The notes: generated by a model not told the origin, from the sequence alone. A stretch of DNA of 64,000 bases from Paraniabella hibiscisoli (GCF_022512515.1 NZ_JAKWBK010000001.1:3410001-3474000); one strand, 5' to 3'. Shown: positions 19,032-29,007, counted from the stretch's first letter. Numbers and translations are program-made.

Positions 19032-20045
19032 ATGGAACCTATTATACAGCTAAAGGGACTGACCAAGTGCTATGGTACCCTTAAGGCAGTTGACGAACTA
19101 AACCTTGACATTACGAAAGGAGAGATATTTGGCCTCCTGGGCCCTAATGGAGCCGGTAAAACAACTACTATATTGATGATGCTGGGCCTTAGCGAACCTT
19201 CGGCAGGCAGTGCCTGGGTGTCTGGTATCAATGCTACCTTAAACCCCATTGAAGTAAAAAGAAAACTGGGGTATATGCCGGATAGCGTGGGCTTTTTGAT
19301 AATATGACAGCCTTTGAAAACCTGGTATACCTGGGGCGGCTAAATGGCTTGCCCGACCAGGAAGTAAAAAGCCGCGCCGAAGAAATGATGCAGGTGGTAG
19401 GCCTCACGGCTTACAGGCATAAAAAACATCGACCTACTCGCGGGGCATGAAGCAACGTTTGGGCCTGGCAGATGTGCTTATAAAAAAGCCGGAAGTAATT
19501 ATACTGGATGAACCTACACTGGGCATTGATCCGGCGGGTGTTAAAGACTTTCTGAACCTGATCAAAGAACTGAGTGTAAAGCATGGGCTTACGGTATTGC
19601 TTTCCTCTCATCATTTACATCAGGTACAGCAGGTGTGCGACCGGGTGGGCATTTTTGTAAAGGGTAAGCTTCTGGCTGAGGGAAGTATTCATTCGCTCTC
19701 GGGCAACCTGTTTAAAAGGGAAGGTTATACCACTGCTATTACATTAGGTACTGCTCCGTTGGAGCCGCTGCCATTGGATGAATACACGGGTGAATGGGAT
19801 GTGATTAAAAAAACGGAAATGGTCGGCAATACCGTCTATTTTTCATGCAGCAGTGATATAACAGCCCCCTTGTAAAACTGTTTGTAGATAAAGGCTTTGA
19901 AGTTATAGGGGTGCAGCGAAAGGAGTACGGGCTGGAAGACATCTACCAGAAATATTTTGATAATAATTCAACAGAAGACACAGCAAATGAAAAGTCAGAT
20001 CATGTTAATAAAAAGTCTTTCTTTAAAAAGCGCAAAACCCGGTAA
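19032..20045 (+). CDS. ABC transporter ATP-binding protein, frameshifted
   Basis: Walker [10 protein letters not shown], signature YSRGMKQRL, Walker B VIILDEPT, switch His in LLSSHHLHQ. The C-terminal extension after about residue 220 ([38 protein letters not shown]) is typical of ABC-2 exporters. Shifts at about 19297, 19427 and 19873 are one-base losses in T, A and nearby runs. The end overlaps the start of the permease by about 60 bp, supporting a shared message with the NEW3 protein. The substrate is unknown. Confidence 0.9.
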
Positions 20046-21010
20046 TACTGCACCGCACAAAGCTCATAGTCCTTTTTGGGTAATAGTAAGCAAGGAAATG
20101 GCTGACCACATTCGCAGCTGGCGGTTTATCGTATTATTCCTGCTTATTGTGCTCACCTTCCTGGCGTCGATGTATGTATCATTGGGCAACCTTAAACAGG
20201 CTATGGGTAATACTTCCGATCCGGATCATATTTTTTATATCTTAAGCTATTGACAGCTACCGAAAATTCGATGCCGCCCTTTCACGTTTTTCTTAGCTTT
20301 CTCGGGCCTCTGCTCGGCATCAGCCTGGGGTTTGATGCCGTTAATACAGAAAAGAATAACGGAACATTGATCAGGCTGATGGCCCAGCCTGTTTACAGGG
20401 ATAACCTCCTACTGGCAAAATTTGTAAGCACGCTTATCATCGTAACGACCCTGGTCGTTGCGCTGGTATTGCTGATGATAGGAGGAGGACTTTTAATAAC
20501 AGGTGTAAGGATGGAGCCGCAGGAACTGATGAGAATACTGGCATTTGTTGTGATCAGTATTTTATATATTGGTTTCTGGTTAAGCCTTTCGATACTGCTG
20601 TCTGTGGGGCTAAGGCAGGCGGCTACCTCAGCCCTGACGGCTATTGGTTTCTGGCTTTTTTTACGGTGTTTTACCAAATACTGGTCAACCTGGTAGTGCG
20701 TGCCCTGTTACCAGATCCGGATTTCCTGGATCCCCAACAGATTGCCCGTTACAATGAACTCATTTTAACACTGCTCCGCCTATCGCCTGGCCAGCTGTAT
20801 ACCGATGCTACCACTACCTTATTGATGCCTTCGGTGCGCAGCCTCGGGCCTGTTACTATGGAACAAATGGCGGGTGCTATTCCTGCTCCCTTACCATTCA
20901 AAGAAAGCCTGATGATCGTATGGCCGCAAGTAAGTGGTTTGGTGGCGTCAACGGTGGTTTGCTTCGCAATAGGCTATTATATTTTTATGCGCCGCGAAAT
21001 AAGGAGTTAA
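19987..21010 (+). CDS. ABC-2 type permease, frameshifted
   Basis: The N-terminal cytoplasmic part (HSPFWVIVSKEMADHIRSWR) precedes a first membrane helix (IVLFLLIVLTFLASMYV). After a shift at about 20250 come further helices (FLSFLGPLLGISLGF, LIIVTTLVVALVLLMIGGGL, ILAFVVISILYIGFWLSLSI), a large loop (LLPDPDFLDPQQIARYNELI) and a final helix (VASTVVCFAIGYYIFMR). ABC-2 membrane subunits form the export channel for the adjacent ATPase. A second shift lies near 20665. It ends the operon; the terminator at 21223-21279 follows. Confidence 0.85.
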
Positions 21011-21222
21011 CATTATAGCGGCCTGTGTGGTGACATATAGGAGAATGATAGCAGCGGCCGTATATGCGTGATACGGAACGGGGAGCGCATGCCCTTGCCG
21101 CACAGGCAACGGATACGTTATAACAGCTGTGGGATTTATAAAATGATTTATCCTGACTAATCCTGCGAAAACCCTCGCTGCTGATCCGGCATCTTTTTTG
21201 TCTTTCTTAACTTACCATGGTA

Positions 21223-21279
21223 GGCGCACCAACTTGAGAGGCACCCTTAATAAGTGTTGTTAGCAAGTGCGCCTTTTTT
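21223..21279 (+). terminator. Terminator after ABC exporter operon
   Basis: GGCGCAC (21223-21229) pairs with GTGCGCC (21267-21273) around a 37-nt loop that can fold further, followed by TTTTTT. The long loop makes it less standard. Confidence 0.55.
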
Positions 21280-21302
21280 GTTGATGGTGATACCACCTTC
21301 TT

Positions 21303-21332
21303 AAAAAAGACCCGCGACTGCGGATCTTTTTA
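21303..21332 (-). terminator. Terminator after the C-tail surface protein
   Basis: AAGACCCGC and GCGGATCTT form a 9-bp stem with one mismatch. Read on the minus strand it is followed by TTTTTT and lies about 30 bp past the stop of the gene at 21361-22623. Confidence 0.7.
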
Positions 21333-21360
21333 TAGGGTAAAGTTTGATGTAACAGTTTTA

Positions 21361-22623
21361 TTACTTTACAACGGCTTCCACAGCTTTTGAATAGCTTGTG
21401 CTACCATCCATATCCTGCTGAACGATACGTACGAATACTTTATGGTTGGTATCTATATCCGTTCCGTTATTATTTTTATTGCAGGCAACTAAAACGGTAC
21501 CCAGGAGTAGTGCTGCTGCCAGCAGGTATTTTCTTCTGCGCGGAATGAAAAGCAATAATGCAGGCAGACCGAAAAAAGCAAAGGAGGCTCCTGCCAGGTT
21601 GAAGTTAAAGGTATAAGACAAAGCAGTGTCTGAATTACCACCGGGTGCTTTGGATGCCGCTGTGCCGATGGTGGTCCAGTTGCTTCCGTCAACAGAAGCT
21701 TCAACAGCATATTGTTTACAATTGGTTTCGGAAATGGTTTCCCAATTTACCGAAAGATTCTTGTCCTTAATTTGAGCGGTAACCGTTCCAAAACTAACCG
21801 GAAGCACGGATGCCACAGAGATGAGTGGGTAAGGAGTAGAAGTTCCGTTCGATTCCCAGTTAGCCGGCGTGTAAATGGTGGCTCTTGCTGCAGCAGCATT
21901 CGTACCTATTTTAACGGTTGGGCGTAAACGCATAGAATGCCCGGAGCCACTGGTTGGTAAAACAGCGAAGGCCAAGTTCAGGTTGCCATTTAAAGCGTTA
22001 TTAAGCGTCGGGGGAAGTGCTGAGGGCGTAGATGTGAACTCGCATTGTGTTAACGTAGCGGCCCAGCCGGCAGGACGGGCGCAAATACCACCTAGCAAAG
22101 TAGGGGCAGCCAAAGTACCCGTATAAGCAAAAATAGATTCACCCCCGCTCACCAGATTTACATATTGAGCTGGTGGCGGATCTATAGCGCTGTTATAAGT
22201 TTGCTGAAAGCCCGTGGCAGTGCCCACATTGGCCTTAGGGTTATTTTGACAACGGATCACCACCTGGGTGCCATAGGGCAGGTTACCATTGGCCTGCCAG
22301 CGTACCACACCATCAGAAACGGCACCGGAACCGGAGGGGTAAGTTTGTACCGAGCAGGGCCAGGCAGTTTGAAATGCCTGCGCATCTGAACGCCATCCAA
22401 AATCCGTGAAAAAGATCACCGTATTGTTGGTAACTGCCTTTAATAATACAAAGCTAAACTCGCGGTTACTCTCCGACTGTGGTGTGTTCACAAAGTCGTT
22501 GATGGTATTAGAAACAGAATTAAGCCCTGTGAAAGCAATATCGCCGGGAGCTAAAGTGGTTTGTGCAGTTGCACACATAATCGTAGCGCTAAGCAGTGAA
22601 GTTAGCAGTGGTTTGAGAAGCAT
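21361..22623 (-). CDS. Surface protein with lamin-tail-like N-part and double-TM/lipobox C-terminal tail
   Basis: 420 residues, unbroken. A signal peptide (LLTSLLSATIMCATAQ) precedes a beta domain beginning LAPGDIAFTGLNS and containing FSFVLLKAVTNNTVIFFTDFG, as in Bacteroidota proteins exported to the surface. From LPVSFGTVTAQIK comes the common Ig/Fn3-like domain (SVNWETISETNC, VEASVDGSNWTTIG). The tail is unusual: helix FAFFGLPALLLFI, basic RRRKY, second helix LAAALLLGTVLVACNKN holding a lipobox-like Ala-Cys, and then a polar segment (HKVFVRIVQQDMDGSTSYSK). The protein at 36750-39225 ends in the same way. The tail probably anchors or sorts the protein; that is inference. Confidence 0.75.
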   Translation of the reverse strand: MLLKPLLTSLLSATIMCATAQTTLAPGDIAFTGLNSVSNTINDFVNTPQSESNREFSFVLLKAVTNNTVIFFTDFGWRSDAQAFQTAWPCSVQTYPSGSGAVSDGVVRWQANGNLPYGTQVVIRCQNNPKANVGTATGFQQTYNSAIDPPPAQYVNLVSGGESIFAYTGTLAAPTLLGGICARPAGWAATLTQCEFTSTPSALPPTLNNALNGNLNLAFAVLPTSGSGHSMRLRPTVKIGTNAAAARATIYTPANWESNGTSTPYPLISVASVLPVSFGTVTAQIKDKNLSVNWETISETNCKQYAVEASVDGSNWTTIGTAASKAPGGNSDTALSYTFNFNLAGASFAFFGLPALLLFIPRRRKYLLAAALLLGTVLVACNKNNNGTDIDTNHKVFVRIVQQDMDGSTSYSKAVEAVVK

Positions 22624-22850
22624 AATATTTATTTAGAGGTTTAGAAACTCTAACAAAATTAAGTGTAATGCCTCATTTTTAAGAAAAACACCCGGTTTTA
22701 TTCAATTGCCTGGGAGGGTAGTATTAAACATACCTGTATATATTGCGCCGGCGCATCAGGATTGTCTCCATTGAGTGACATCTTGTGCGCAGTTCTTTAA
22801 CCGTGCTATAAATGTTGATAACGTTAGCCTGTTTTATGTACTGTAATAGC

Positions 22851-22858
22851 TACATTTG
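22851..22858 (+). promoter_or_regulatory. TAnnTTTG-type -7 element
   Basis: TACATTTG matches the Bacteroidota -7 consensus. It lies in a 519-bp gap (22624-23142) with no other coding evidence and could start a transcript toward the small gene at 23143. The -33 element is not clear. Confidence 0.4.
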
Positions 22859-23142
22859 CGGCGCTGTAAGTAACTTCTAAAGAAATACGGTTATTAAACC
22901 CATTAGGAGCAGGAGGCTAAAGTAGGCGATGGCAGGCCGCCCCTGCTAGATCATAATATTATCGTACAAATACCTGCTTTATGGGTGCCAGGTATTCTTA
23001 ACATATAGGGAGGATGAGCTCTTAACTTTTTCTCATGTAAAACAACGGAGGGGGTATTCTTATCTTCTCCCTTTTTATCGCGATCAGAGTTGGCTGTATA
23101 ACTTTAAAGGGAGTTATGGCAGTAAAGGGTTAACTTTATATA

Positions 23143-23316
23143 ATGTGTACCATTATCATAGGTGACCATGTACGGTTGTTGCCCCCTTTTTCTTCTGAAA
23201 ATATATATACAGTTAAAGCGGTAGAAGGCGCTTATATAACGCTTTACCGGGAAAAAGCGCATAAGGACCTGGTGATCTATATCAAATGCCTCCAAAAAAT
23301 CGGGAAGCGGAATTAA
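23143..23316 (+). CDS. 57-residue LytTR-like small protein
   Basis: A short frame from ATG to TAA reads MCTIIIGDHVRLLPPF, then ENIYTVKAVEGAYITLYREK and HKDLVIYIKCLQKIGKRN. The I-x-A-V-E-G-x-Y-I-T-L-Y spacing with a following K-L-x-K-I-G-K is that of the LytTR DNA-binding core (normally about 100 residues at the end of a response regulator). Here no receiver precedes it. It could be a stand-alone small regulator or a remnant. It ends 33 bp before, and convergent with, the FabH-like gene. Confidence 0.5.
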   Translation: MCTIIIGDHVRLLPPFSSENIYTVKAVEGAYITLYREKAHKDLVIYIKCLQKIGKRN

Positions 23317-23349
23317 GAGGGTCGTTGTTCTGGTTGGATTGTTGAAGGC

Positions 23350-24424
23350 TTAAAACCTGTATACAGCTGCGTTAATGTTCATTCCGGCGCCTACAGATGC
23401 GAAAACAACCGTCATTCCATCTTCAATATGATGGGCAGGCATTTTCCCTTTGCGAATAAGATCGAGCAAGGTAGGAATCGTTGCAACAGAGCTATTGCCC
23501 AACCACGAAATGGTCATGGGCATAAGTTCAGAATCGGCAGAGTTGTATCCATACAATTGAAACAGCCGATCTAAAATAGCTTCATCCATTTTTTCATTCG
23601 CCTGGTGAATGAGTACCTTTTGAATATCGCTGATATGCATGCCAGCTTTATCCAATACCATCTTAATAACAGCTGGAACCTGGGTAAGTGCAAATTCATA
23701 TAATTTCCGGCCATTCATTTTCAAAAATAAACCATTACAAGACTGCGGATCGAAAGAAGGCCCCATGTTTAAGAACATAGCCTCGTTGCTGGCAAAGGTT
23801 CTTGTTTTATGGGCAAGCAAACCTTTGTTGTTATGAGAGCCGGCCGAAATAATCACAGCGCCGCTGCCATCACCATAAAGCATCGAATCCCTGTCGTGCG
23901 CATCGATAACCCGCGAGAGTGTTTCTGTGCCTATCACCATGCAATGGCGGGCATCGCCTGAGCGGATGTAGTAGTCTGCCTGTATCAATGCCTGCAGCCA
24001 GCCGGGACAGCCAAACGGCAGATCGTAAGCTATGCAGTCGGGGTTATTGATTTGCAACAGGTACTTTATTCGGGAAGCAATAGAAGGAACCAGTTCAGAG
24101 TGTTGGCCGTTCATAGAAATGTCTCCGAAGTTATGCGCCACAATAATATAATCTAATGTTTCTTTATCCGCGCCACTACTTTGCAAAACATCTACCGCTG
24201 CCGCCGCACCCAAATCGGAAGCCCGCTCATGAGGTGCCGCATACCGACGCGTTTCAATACCGGTTATTTTTTTGAATGTTTCAATGGTATCGGCATTTGT
24301 TTTTTTACCGGATCACCGTTTTTTCAAGAAACCGGTGTTGCAGGAAATAGCTGTTGGGGATTTTTGTTTCGGGTATATAACTACCCGTGGCGGTAATAAT
24401 GGAGTAGCCTCTTCTGTCTGACAT
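23350..24424 (-). CDS. 3-oxoacyl-ACP synthase III (FabH)-like enzyme, frameshifted
   Basis: Thiolase-fold condensing enzyme. Start at 24424 (SDRRGYSIITATGSYIPE); catalytic Cys in PFGCPGWLQALIQAD, His in LIHQANEKMDE, Asn in WLGNSSVATIPTL and the final GAGMNINAAVYRF. Two shifts at about 24318 and 24305 restore ETFKKITGIETRRYA. FabH-type proteins join an acyl-CoA to malonyl-ACP, but this copy lacks fatty-acid neighbours (no fabD, acpP or fabG nearby), so it is more likely a secondary-metabolism or signalling homologue. The two unnamed genes upstream on the same strand may be its partners. Confidence 0.8.
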
Positions 24425-24461
24425 AAATATGTTTGTTGCAATTGATGAAGTAGTTGGCGGG

Positions 24462-24719
24462 TTAGCGGTCTTCGCTGTATAATCCTCCGGTTACGGAGTC
24501 CTGTGAGCTTCCATATAGAGTCAGGTTGATGGTGGTTACCGCGGTGTAATTTATTTTTATCAAACCCCTGTTTTCCAGCTCAATTAATAGAACGAATAAG
24601 GCATCACGCTGTAAAGAACAGTTTTTTATAAGCGCTGCAAAACTCAGCCGGGGACATGGGTTTAGCGTATGCTTGCTTAATGCTTTTATTATTTTGAAAA
24701 CGTCAATGCTCGGTATCAT
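24462..24719 (-). CDS. Small winged-helix-like hypothetical protein
   Basis: 85 residues with no signal: IDVFKIIKALSKHT, LSFAALIKNCSLQRDALFVL and LIELENRGLIKINYT look like three helices followed by a beta hairpin, as in small winged-helix domains. I recognise no named family. It lies between the FabH-like gene and the 24788-25399 gene on the same strand, with short gaps, so the three probably form one operon. Confidence 0.5.
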   Translation of the reverse strand: MIPSIDVFKIIKALSKHTLNPCPRLSFAALIKNCSLQRDALFVLLIELENRGLIKINYTAVTTINLTLYGSSQDSVTGGLYSEDR

Positions 24720-24787
24720 AATTATGAATATAGAAAACCTTAATAAAAAGGTTGTGATTAAACTCCGCGTGCCAGTTGCCGAATCCG

Positions 24788-25399
24788 CTATATATTGATA
24801 TCTGTAACGATGTATAGCGTGGTGCCACTGGTTATGTCTTCATGCCAGGTGCAGTTTTCCAGGTCGGTTGAAAAGCTGCCACTACGATCGCCCAGTAACG
24901 AAATGGCATTCCCTGTAAAGTATACCAGCGTGTTAGGAACATCTTTATTGTTGAGTTTTATTCGGGGCGTGAGCAGGCGCGATGAAATATTTTTTGCATA
25001 TAAATTGATTGTATCTTTTGCGCTATCGTATTTGTAAACCTGCGACAGCTATTGTTAAAGATGTAGCGTATATGTTGATAAACGCATAATAAAGCCGGGA
25101 ATATAGCAGTTTATTCTATAACAGCTTTTTTCATTTAGAAGCTGTTGCATCATCCATTTAAATACGGATATCTCGCTTCTGGCTTCCAGGGGCAGCTCGC
25201 AATGGAGCAATTGCTCCAGCAAATGCAACTGCCGCAGATTAAGCTGCTCGTTAAAAGCAGCATAATGATTTACCAGGAAAAGTACCTGTGCTCCATTGGA
25301 TTTATCGAAGCTCCTGCGGCTGGGTAGGCCTTCATATAACGCGTCTGCGTTGCTCCAGGTATAAAGATCTATATTAAGATCGTGTTTTTCAAAATGCAT
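24788..25399 (-). CDS. Hypothetical protein linked to FabH-like gene, frameshifted
   Basis: Two frames join near 25055. The N-terminal part (MHFEKHDLNIDLYTWSNADA, LVNHYAAFNEQLNLRQLHLL) is alpha-helical and cytoplasmic in appearance; the C-terminal part (QVYKYDSAKDTINLYAKN, LNNKDVPNTLVYFTGNAISL, TTLYIVTDINI) is beta-rich. I do not recognise it. It is the first gene of the short minus-strand cluster with the winged-helix-like and FabH-like genes. Confidence 0.5.
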
Positions 25400-25731
25400 A
25401 CTTATTTAATTTACACGAATGATGACTAACCGGGCATGATGCTGGTGCCTTTAAATAAGGCGTACGAGAACCGGGTAAGGGAAGAATAGAGTGGAAGATA
25501 TTTCGTCCTAATAAAACGGGTCCGACACAGGTTGTATAAAACCTTTTTTATGTATAGGATATCGATGCCCTTAAAGTGAAGGTAAGCTTTTTAATGCGTA
25601 AAGGTTTTTTTAATATATTCCCCATGCTCATTGCTAAGCGGTAAACAGATACTTTAGCCGGAATGGGTTTTACTAACAATAGTCCTCTTAAAGCAGCCGC
25701 ATCTTATTTTTGCAGCTGAACAAAGTGACAC
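25400..25731. other. Intergenic between divergent genes, no gene seen
   Basis: 330 bp with no open frame of note. It probably contains back-to-back promoters for the minus-strand FabH-like cluster and the plus-strand CWC gene. I see no clear TAnnTTTG element or palindrome. Confidence 0.4.
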
Positions 25732-25923
25732 ATGTGTAAACATGAAAAAATTTTATTGTCCGCCTGTAAGCAGCCGTTCGAATGTAAAGCTGGTTCTATA
25801 CAGCTTTGTCATTGCAGTAGTGTTGCACTAACGCAAACGGAAAGAGCATGGATCAGCCGGCAATATACCGGTTGTCTTTGTGCCGGTTGCCTTGTGCTTT
25901 TAAAAGAAAGAACACTCACTTAA
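25732..25923 (+). CDS. Cysteine-rich CWC family protein
   Basis: 63 residues; the motif FECKAGSIQLCHCSSV, LTQTERAWISRQYTGC and LCAGCLVLL is the CWC small zinc-ribbon type. The N-terminal CPxC pair is missing in the given frame. However, the DNA at 25745-25773 would encode KFYCP and then CKQPFEC with two one-base corrections, so compensating indels may have hidden the first two ligands. The function is unknown. It starts 20 bp before the GH43-like gene, probably by chance. Confidence 0.7.
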   Translation: MCKHEKILLSACKQPFECKAGSIQLCHCSSVALTQTERAWISRQYTGCLCAGCLVLLKERTLT

Positions 25924-25942
25924 AAATACCTAACTTGCTCTT

Positions 25943-26901
25943 ATGAGAGCGATTGTATTTGTATTGCTTTGGGCCAGCCTGCAAGCCCATGCGCAGCAAA
26001 ATCCTGCTATGTATTTCAGCGACTCGGGGTGATAGCTCGTCCTATAGCCAAAGATCCCAAGGTGGTCCGGTTCAAAGGTCGTTACCTGATGTACTACTCT
26101 GTGCCCGGTAGGAATAACCAGAACTGGAGCATCGGCATTGCTGCCAGCAGCGATCTGGTAAGCTGGACAAAGATCGGCGTGCTGCAACCTGGAGCGGTTT
26201 ACGAAAAGAATGGTCTTTGTGCACCTGGCGCTATTGTAAAAGATGGTAAAGTGCACTTGTTTTATCAAACCTATGGCAATGGTAAAAATGATGCCATCTG
26301 TCATGCCGTGTCGGAAGACGGTATAAGCTTTGAACGAAATGCCACCAACCCTGTTTTTCGCCCTACCGGTAGCTGGAACTGTGGCCGCGCCATTGATGCA
26401 GAAGTAGTAGCCTTTAATAACCGTTATTTTTTGTATTTCGCTACGCGGGATACTGCATACAAGGTACAGATACAGGGAGTAGCTGCCACAGCATCGTTAA
26501 ACACTGCATTTAATCGCAGCGAATGACAGCAGCTGGTTGACAGTTCAATACTCAAACCAGAATTGCCTTGGGAGAAACAATGTGTGGAAGGCGCCAGCTG
26601 TATGGTTGTTGGTAAAGAACTTTATATGTTTTACGCGGGCGGTTATAACAATGAACCCCAGCAGATAGGCCTGGCTAAAAGCGGTGATGGCATTCGCTGG
26701 ACGCGTGTATCAGTTCAACCCTTTCTGCCTAATGGAAAACCTGGCTCCTGGAACGAAAGTGAGTCCGGCCATCCGGATATATTTAGAAGCCGGGAAGGGC
26801 GCTACTATCTTTTCTTTCAGGGCAACAACAATAGGGGTGCTTCCTGGTATTTGTCTAATTTGCCAGTGAACTTTAGGAAAAGGAAGTGGTGGCTTCAGTA
26901 A
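25943..26901 (+). CDS. Secreted five-bladed beta-propeller glycosidase (GH43/GH32-like), frameshifted
   Basis: Signal peptide (RAIVFVLLWASLQAHAQQ). Propeller repeats: ARPIAKDPKVVRFKGRYLMY, ASSDLVSWTKIG, APGAIVKDGKVHLFYQTYGN, AVSEDGISFERN, RAIDAEVVAFNNRYFLYFA, EGASCMVVGKELYMFYAGGY and SGHPDIFRSREGRYYLFFQ. Asp in KDP (blade 1) and Glu in the IDAE and VEGA blades are candidate catalytic positions. Shifts lie at about 26030 and 26525. Substrate unknown; arabinan, fructan or galactan are all possible for this fold. Confidence 0.7.
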
Positions 26902-27009
26902 ACCTAAAGCTGATCAATTGGATAATAAGAGGGGGATCTCAGAGGCAGATGATTTCAAAATGGATTAAAGCTTCGTATATCACCCTAATGCATACAAGCA
27001 TGGCTGCGG

Positions 27010-28174
27010 TCATATACTGCCCCTTCAGGGCGTTCGTATACCCAGAAGCAAGTTCGGTGTTTTCTTATACCCAGGACGTTGCCTTGGGTTGTTGATATAG
27101 ATGCCTTTCAGGCAAGCATATTCTGCCCGCTGGAGTTTGGCACAGAGCAAGGTTTCTTTTGGCGTAGGCTTTTAAGGGTTTGCGGCAGATCTTACTCCAT
27201 CTCCCAGAGGCTGTTTGGATGTTAGTAGCGAGCCTTTTGGCTGGCCTTATGTCCAGCGTGTCGCTTCGGGTTTTTGGTGTGTGAGGTCTTAGTGTGTGCT
27301 TATACCCAGGACGCTGTCCCGGGTTGTTGATATAGATGCCTTTCAGGCAAGTATGTTCTGCCACTGGAGTTTGGCACAGAGCAAGGTTTCTTTTGGCGTA
27401 GGCTTTTAAGGGTTTGCGGCAGATCTTACTCCATCTCCCAGAGGCTGTTTGGATGTTAGTATCGAGCCTTTTGGCTGGCCTTATGTCCAGCGTGTCGCTT
27501 CGGGTTGTTAGTGTGTGAGGTCTTAGGGTGTGCTTATACCCAGGAGGTTGCCCTGGGTTGTTGATATAAAAGTCTTTCAGGCGAACACATCCTGCCACTG
27601 GAGTTTGGCACAGAACAAGGTTTCTTTTGGCGTAGGCTGTTAAGGGTTTTTGGAGGATTTTACTCCATCCCCCAGAGGCCGTTTGGGTGTTAGTATCGAG
27701 CCTTTGGGCTAGCCTTATATCCACAGTATAGCTTCAGGTTGTTAGTGTGTGAGGTCTTAGGGTGTGCTTATACCCAGGACGTTGCCCTGGGTATGTAGTA
27801 TTAGATGCCTTTCAGGCAAGCATGTCCTGTTGCTGGAGCCTGTCATAGAACAAGGCCTCTTTTGGAGCAAGTTATTGGGGTTTACTAGCACATACCATAG
27901 TGTCTCCAAAGGCTGCCGGGGTGTTAGTGTAGAGCTTTTTGGCTAACCTTATATCCACACTTGTCGCTTCGCGTTGTTAGTGTTTGAGGCCTTTGGGTAT
28001 GTTTCTACCCAGGACGTTGCCCTGGATTGTTGATGTAGATGCCTTTTATTCAGGATTTGTTCTGTTACCATAATGTAGTGTTGAACCAGGCGTCTTTGGC
28101 GCAAATTATCAGGGTTTTCTTACACACCTTGCACCATCCCCAGGAAGTTGTGGAGGAGTTTGGTATCGGCCTAA
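27010..28174. repeat. 234/235-bp tandem array with hairpin modules, about five copies
   Basis: The unit start CCAGGACG (or a close variant) is at 27071, 27306, 27540, 27774 and 28009, a period of 234-235 bp. Each unit has a hairpin like ACCCAGGACGTTGCCCTGGGT and a second like GATGCCTTTCAGGCAAGCAT, a variant of the local REP core in reverse orientation. A reverse REP (GCCCCTTCAGGGC, about 27017) bounds the left edge and a forward one (28241) bounds the right. Copies diverge toward 28200. A minus-strand frame stays open for 219 codons because the unit is close to 78 codons, but it has no signal of being a gene. Confidence 0.85.
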
Positions 28175-28260
28175 AGGCTGAAAGCCTTCCCACTTAAGCA
28201 GGAGGCAACGCCTCCTGCTTTGAGATCTGGCCATGTCATACGCCCTGAAAGGGCAGCATA
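28175..28260. repeat. REP/BIME-like module next to transposase
   Basis: Three imperfect palindromes in a row: AGGCTGAAAGCCT, GGAGGCAACGCCTCC and CGCCCTGAAAGGGC, ending AGCAT. The module ends one base before the transposase stop codon. The same three-part order recurs at 29008-29460. Confidence 0.8.
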
Positions 28261-28261
28261 G

Positions 28262-28714
28262 TTAAGTCCATAAATAGTTTTCATCAAAATCAACGCGGTA
28301 TTCAGCCAGGAATTGCAGATATTCATCCTGGAACGAAACTCTTTTATGGTGTTCCTTTTGCCGGTCTATGTATTTCCTTACCCGCTCTACAACCGATTGG
28401 CTTACCGAATAACCTGCATAACCTCCCTGCCATGCAAATCCCCGGTATTTTTCTCCTTTGGTTTTTATCCACCTGCTGCTGTTTCTTTTAATTTCTTCCA
28501 CCAATTTCGATAATGCTATATTTTTCGACATGCCCGCCAGAATGTGAATATGATTTTCAATGCCATTTATCGTTATAGGAACAGACTGGTTTGCTTTAAT
28601 AATGCCACCTATGTAAGCATATAATTCATTCTCGACATCAGGATAAATAAGCGACTGGTTATACTTTGTATGAAAGATAATATGTACATACAGTTGAGCT
28701 AAAGATTGTGACAT
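28262..28714 (-). CDS. REP-associated tyrosine transposase (IS200-like, Y1)
   Basis: 150 residues, intact. HUH nuclease fold: YVHIIFHTKYN, ENHIHILAGM with the HxH metal site, a Tyr-bearing C-terminal helix (VSQSVVERVRKYIDRQKEHH) and FAWQGGYAGYSVS. IS200-type enzymes cut single-stranded DNA at hairpins. Being alone, without an accessory gene, and sitting between arrays of the same palindromic modules, it fits a domesticated RAYT rather than a free insertion sequence. I saw no terminal hairpins of a classical IS. Confidence 0.85.
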   Translation of the reverse strand: MSQSLAQLYVHIIFHTKYNQSLIYPDVENELYAYIGGIIKANQSVPITINGIENHIHILAGMSKNIALSKLVEEIKRNSSRWIKTKGEKYRGFAWQGGYAGYSVSQSVVERVRKYIDRQKEHHKRVSFQDEYLQFLAEYRVDFDENYLWT

Positions 28715-29007
28715 GTTTTCATTGGTTATTGTGGTTGAAAAAGATGTTTGCTAAAGCTGACAAGTGTTTTTTCTTTAGGGAATTTACGAAATTATCGTCA
28801 GGTATCAATAGGCAGTTGTGGCCGATGAGAAAATAAAATGGAAAGCGACAAGTTGTTAAGGTGCTGGTTTATCAAATGCTTTAAATAATATGCGGCCCTT
28901 TTAATGGCATTTGCTGAACCAATTGCAACGCAGCCACTTTTCACCGTGTTTTAAGTAGCCTGGCCCTTCAGGCGCTATGGTTTTTCTACCGGCAACATGC
29001 CGGCATC

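Noticed and set aside
27065..27724. Reverse-strand frame of 219 codons with three 78-residue repeats
   Set aside because: It results from a 234-bp repeat unit that happens to be a multiple of three; the codons vary at all positions and the frame breaks where units are 235 bp.
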